From assembly GCA_016933985.1 (NCBI GenBank), contig JAFGTU010000149.1, positions 1 through 14,266 of the forward strand: DNA of 14,266 nt. The letters run 5' to 3'. Below the pieces are notes generated by a model, which did no database searches, was not told the DNA's origin, and saw only the letters and a list, made by a program, of their open reading frames with translations. The DNA is from Sedimentisphaerales bacterium (GTDB lineage Bacteria > Planctomycetota > Phycisphaerae > Sedimentisphaerales > Anaerobacaceae). This document shows positions 13,403-14,266 of this stretch, in pieces. The translations under genes were made by a program, and so were the position numbers. Numbering within the stretch: the stretch's first letter is position 1; each line of letters opens with the position of its first letter.

Positions 13403-14170
13403 ATGGCCAAACAAAGCCAAGCTCACCGTTCCAAATTCCCGCCCGGCAATCGTTCGCGCCCCGGCTTCACACTCGTCGAGCTGCTCGTCGTAATAGCCAT
13501 CATCGCGCTGCTGCTCTCTATACTCTCGCCTTCGCTGATGAAGGCGAAGGCCCTGGCCCGCCGTCTCAAGTGCACCAGCAACCTGAAGCAAATCCACCTC
13601 GCAGTCTGCCTATACCTCGACGCTAACGACGACACATACCCCGCCGCCCAGGACCCTCTCTCGAAAAGCCCATTCATATGTCTATGGATGGGGCGTGGCT
13701 GGCGATCTTTCGTCGAGCCATACCTCAATAGCTCCATCAATGCCAGCAGCCCATCGGTCCTGCTCTGCCCGGGCGACCGGACCGACAAGAACAAATACGA
13801 AGCAACCAGCTATGCATACTCAATGTCCTTCTACCACAGCCCCGATGACATCGACACGGTCAAGAAACTCGCAGAGACATTTGCCACTCCCTTAGACGCG
13901 AAGCCTCAGAAATCCTTTAGCGTCGCCGACCCATCCGGCAAGATACTTATCGGCGAATGGGCAAGCCACCATGATCCGATCGAAAAAGACGATGGCTGGC
14001 TGGCTTGGGAAGGCACACGAAACTACCTCTTCGCCGACGGCAATGTCCACTTTCTAAAGGCCGACCAAATCCGCCCGGCATGCGATGGGTGGCCCGACGC
14101 AAACCTGACATTCAAAGGAATAAAGGGAACAGACTACCCCCCCCTAAATGGAGTTAGGCCGCTTTTCTAA
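13403..14170 (+). CDS. Prepilin-type N-terminal cleavage/methylation protein with 'FADG' C-terminal motif
   Basis: A 255-residue type II secretion/type IV pilin-like protein. A short basic leader ends in 'RPG|FTLVELLVVIAIIALL', with the prepilin peptidase site after Gly21, Phe22 as mature +1 and Glu26 at +5. A hydrophobic helix follows (22-42), then 'SPSLMKAKALARRLKCTSNL' (42-61). This N-terminus and the C-terminal 'RNYLFADGNVHFLKADQI' are characteristic of the greatly expanded pseudopilin families of Planctomycetota and related phyla. The tail resembles the H-X9-DG motif, but the His position is Trp202. The frame extends upstream to 13274, overlapping the creD-like gene, but the first 43 residues read through its 3' end and the hairpin; the ATG at 13403 gives a normal leader. 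Shine-Dalgarno is weak. The role (secretion pseudopilin, surface fibre or polysaccharide handling) is unknown. Confidence 0.88.
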   Translation: MAKQSQAHRSKFPPGNRSRPGFTLVELLVVIAIIALLLSILSPSLMKAKALARRLKCTSNLKQIHLAVCLYLDANDDTYPAAQDPLSKSPFICLWMGRGWRSFVEPYLNSSINASSPSVLLCPGDRTDKNKYEATSYAYSMSFYHSPDDIDTVKKLAETFATPLDAKPQKSFSVADPSGKILIGEWASHHDPIEKDDGWLAWEGTRNYLFADGNVHFLKADQIRPACDGWPDANLTFKGIKGTDYPPLNGVRPLF

Positions 14171-14195
14171 TTTGCTATTTGTCTGGCGTAGGGCG

Positions 14196-14266
14196 CGAGA
14201 ATTCTCGGTGTTTTCGGGTATCATTGGTCTTTTCGGAGTCTGTTGGAATTGTTGGGCCAACAGTTC
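14196..14266. other. Non-coding right edge with a 12-bp palindrome and a near-perfect hairpin
   Basis: CGAGAATTCTCG (14196-14207) is a perfect 12-bp palindrome 26 bases after the prepilin stop. At the edge, GAATTGTTGG-G-CCAACAGTTC (14246-14266) is a 10-bp inverted repeat with one mismatch (a G-U pair in RNA). An alternative pairing is CTGTTGG (14240-14246) with CCAACAG. The second could be a terminator whose T-run is cut off by the window; the first could be a protein-binding site. Neither is assigned. Confidence 0.35.

Overview
The window looks like chromosomal DNA of a planctomycete, most likely the Phycisphaerae/Sedimentisphaerales side of that phylum. This is an inference from gene content. 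The pointers are a prepilin-type protein with an expanded C-terminal 'FADG' tail, a parallel beta-helix protein ending in a 'DIGADE' tail, and a metal-efflux operon with Cys/His-rich additions and a PII-like partner. No rRNA, tRNA, CRISPR array, transposase or phage gene is visible.

Layout, left to right. (1) 1-831, + strand: C-terminal part of a beta-helix repeat protein whose start lies outside the window. (2) 862-2391, - strand: hisH then hisF, the two subunits of imidazole glycerol phosphate synthase, with an intervening gap filled by two repeat-like elements. (3) 2506-9689, + strand: a heavy-metal efflux cluster. It has a strong extended -10 promoter, a small exported Cys-rich protein, a CzcC-type outer-membrane lipoprotein, a CzcB-type adaptor, a CzcA/CusA-type RND pump and a PII-like signalling protein. 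(4) 9860-11710, +: glmS, which makes glucosamine-6-phosphate for envelope synthesis. (5) 11920-13302, +: creD-like inner-membrane protein with its own candidate promoter and a hairpin after the stop. (6) 13403-14170, +: a type II/IV prepilin-like protein. (7) 14171-14266: non-coding, with two dyads.

The efflux cluster is the most interesting part. The pump, adaptor and outer-membrane protein should span the whole envelope. Three of the products carry extra thiol/histidine sites on the periplasmic side: an HxxCxxC-like patch in the small leader protein, repeated C-x2-H-x6-C-x2-C units at the adaptor N-terminus, and a zinc-ribbon-like insert inside the pump's porter domain. The PII-like protein at the end keeps its nucleotide-binding loops but has lost the uridylylated tyrosine, so the operon may be tuned by adenylate state or by direct contact with the pump. 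No metal-responsive regulator gene lies within the window.

No gene-free stretch exceeds 300 bases. The largest gaps are 2392-2630 (divergent promoter region), 11711-11919 (C-rich spacer plus creD promoter) and 9690-9859 (spacer before glmS).
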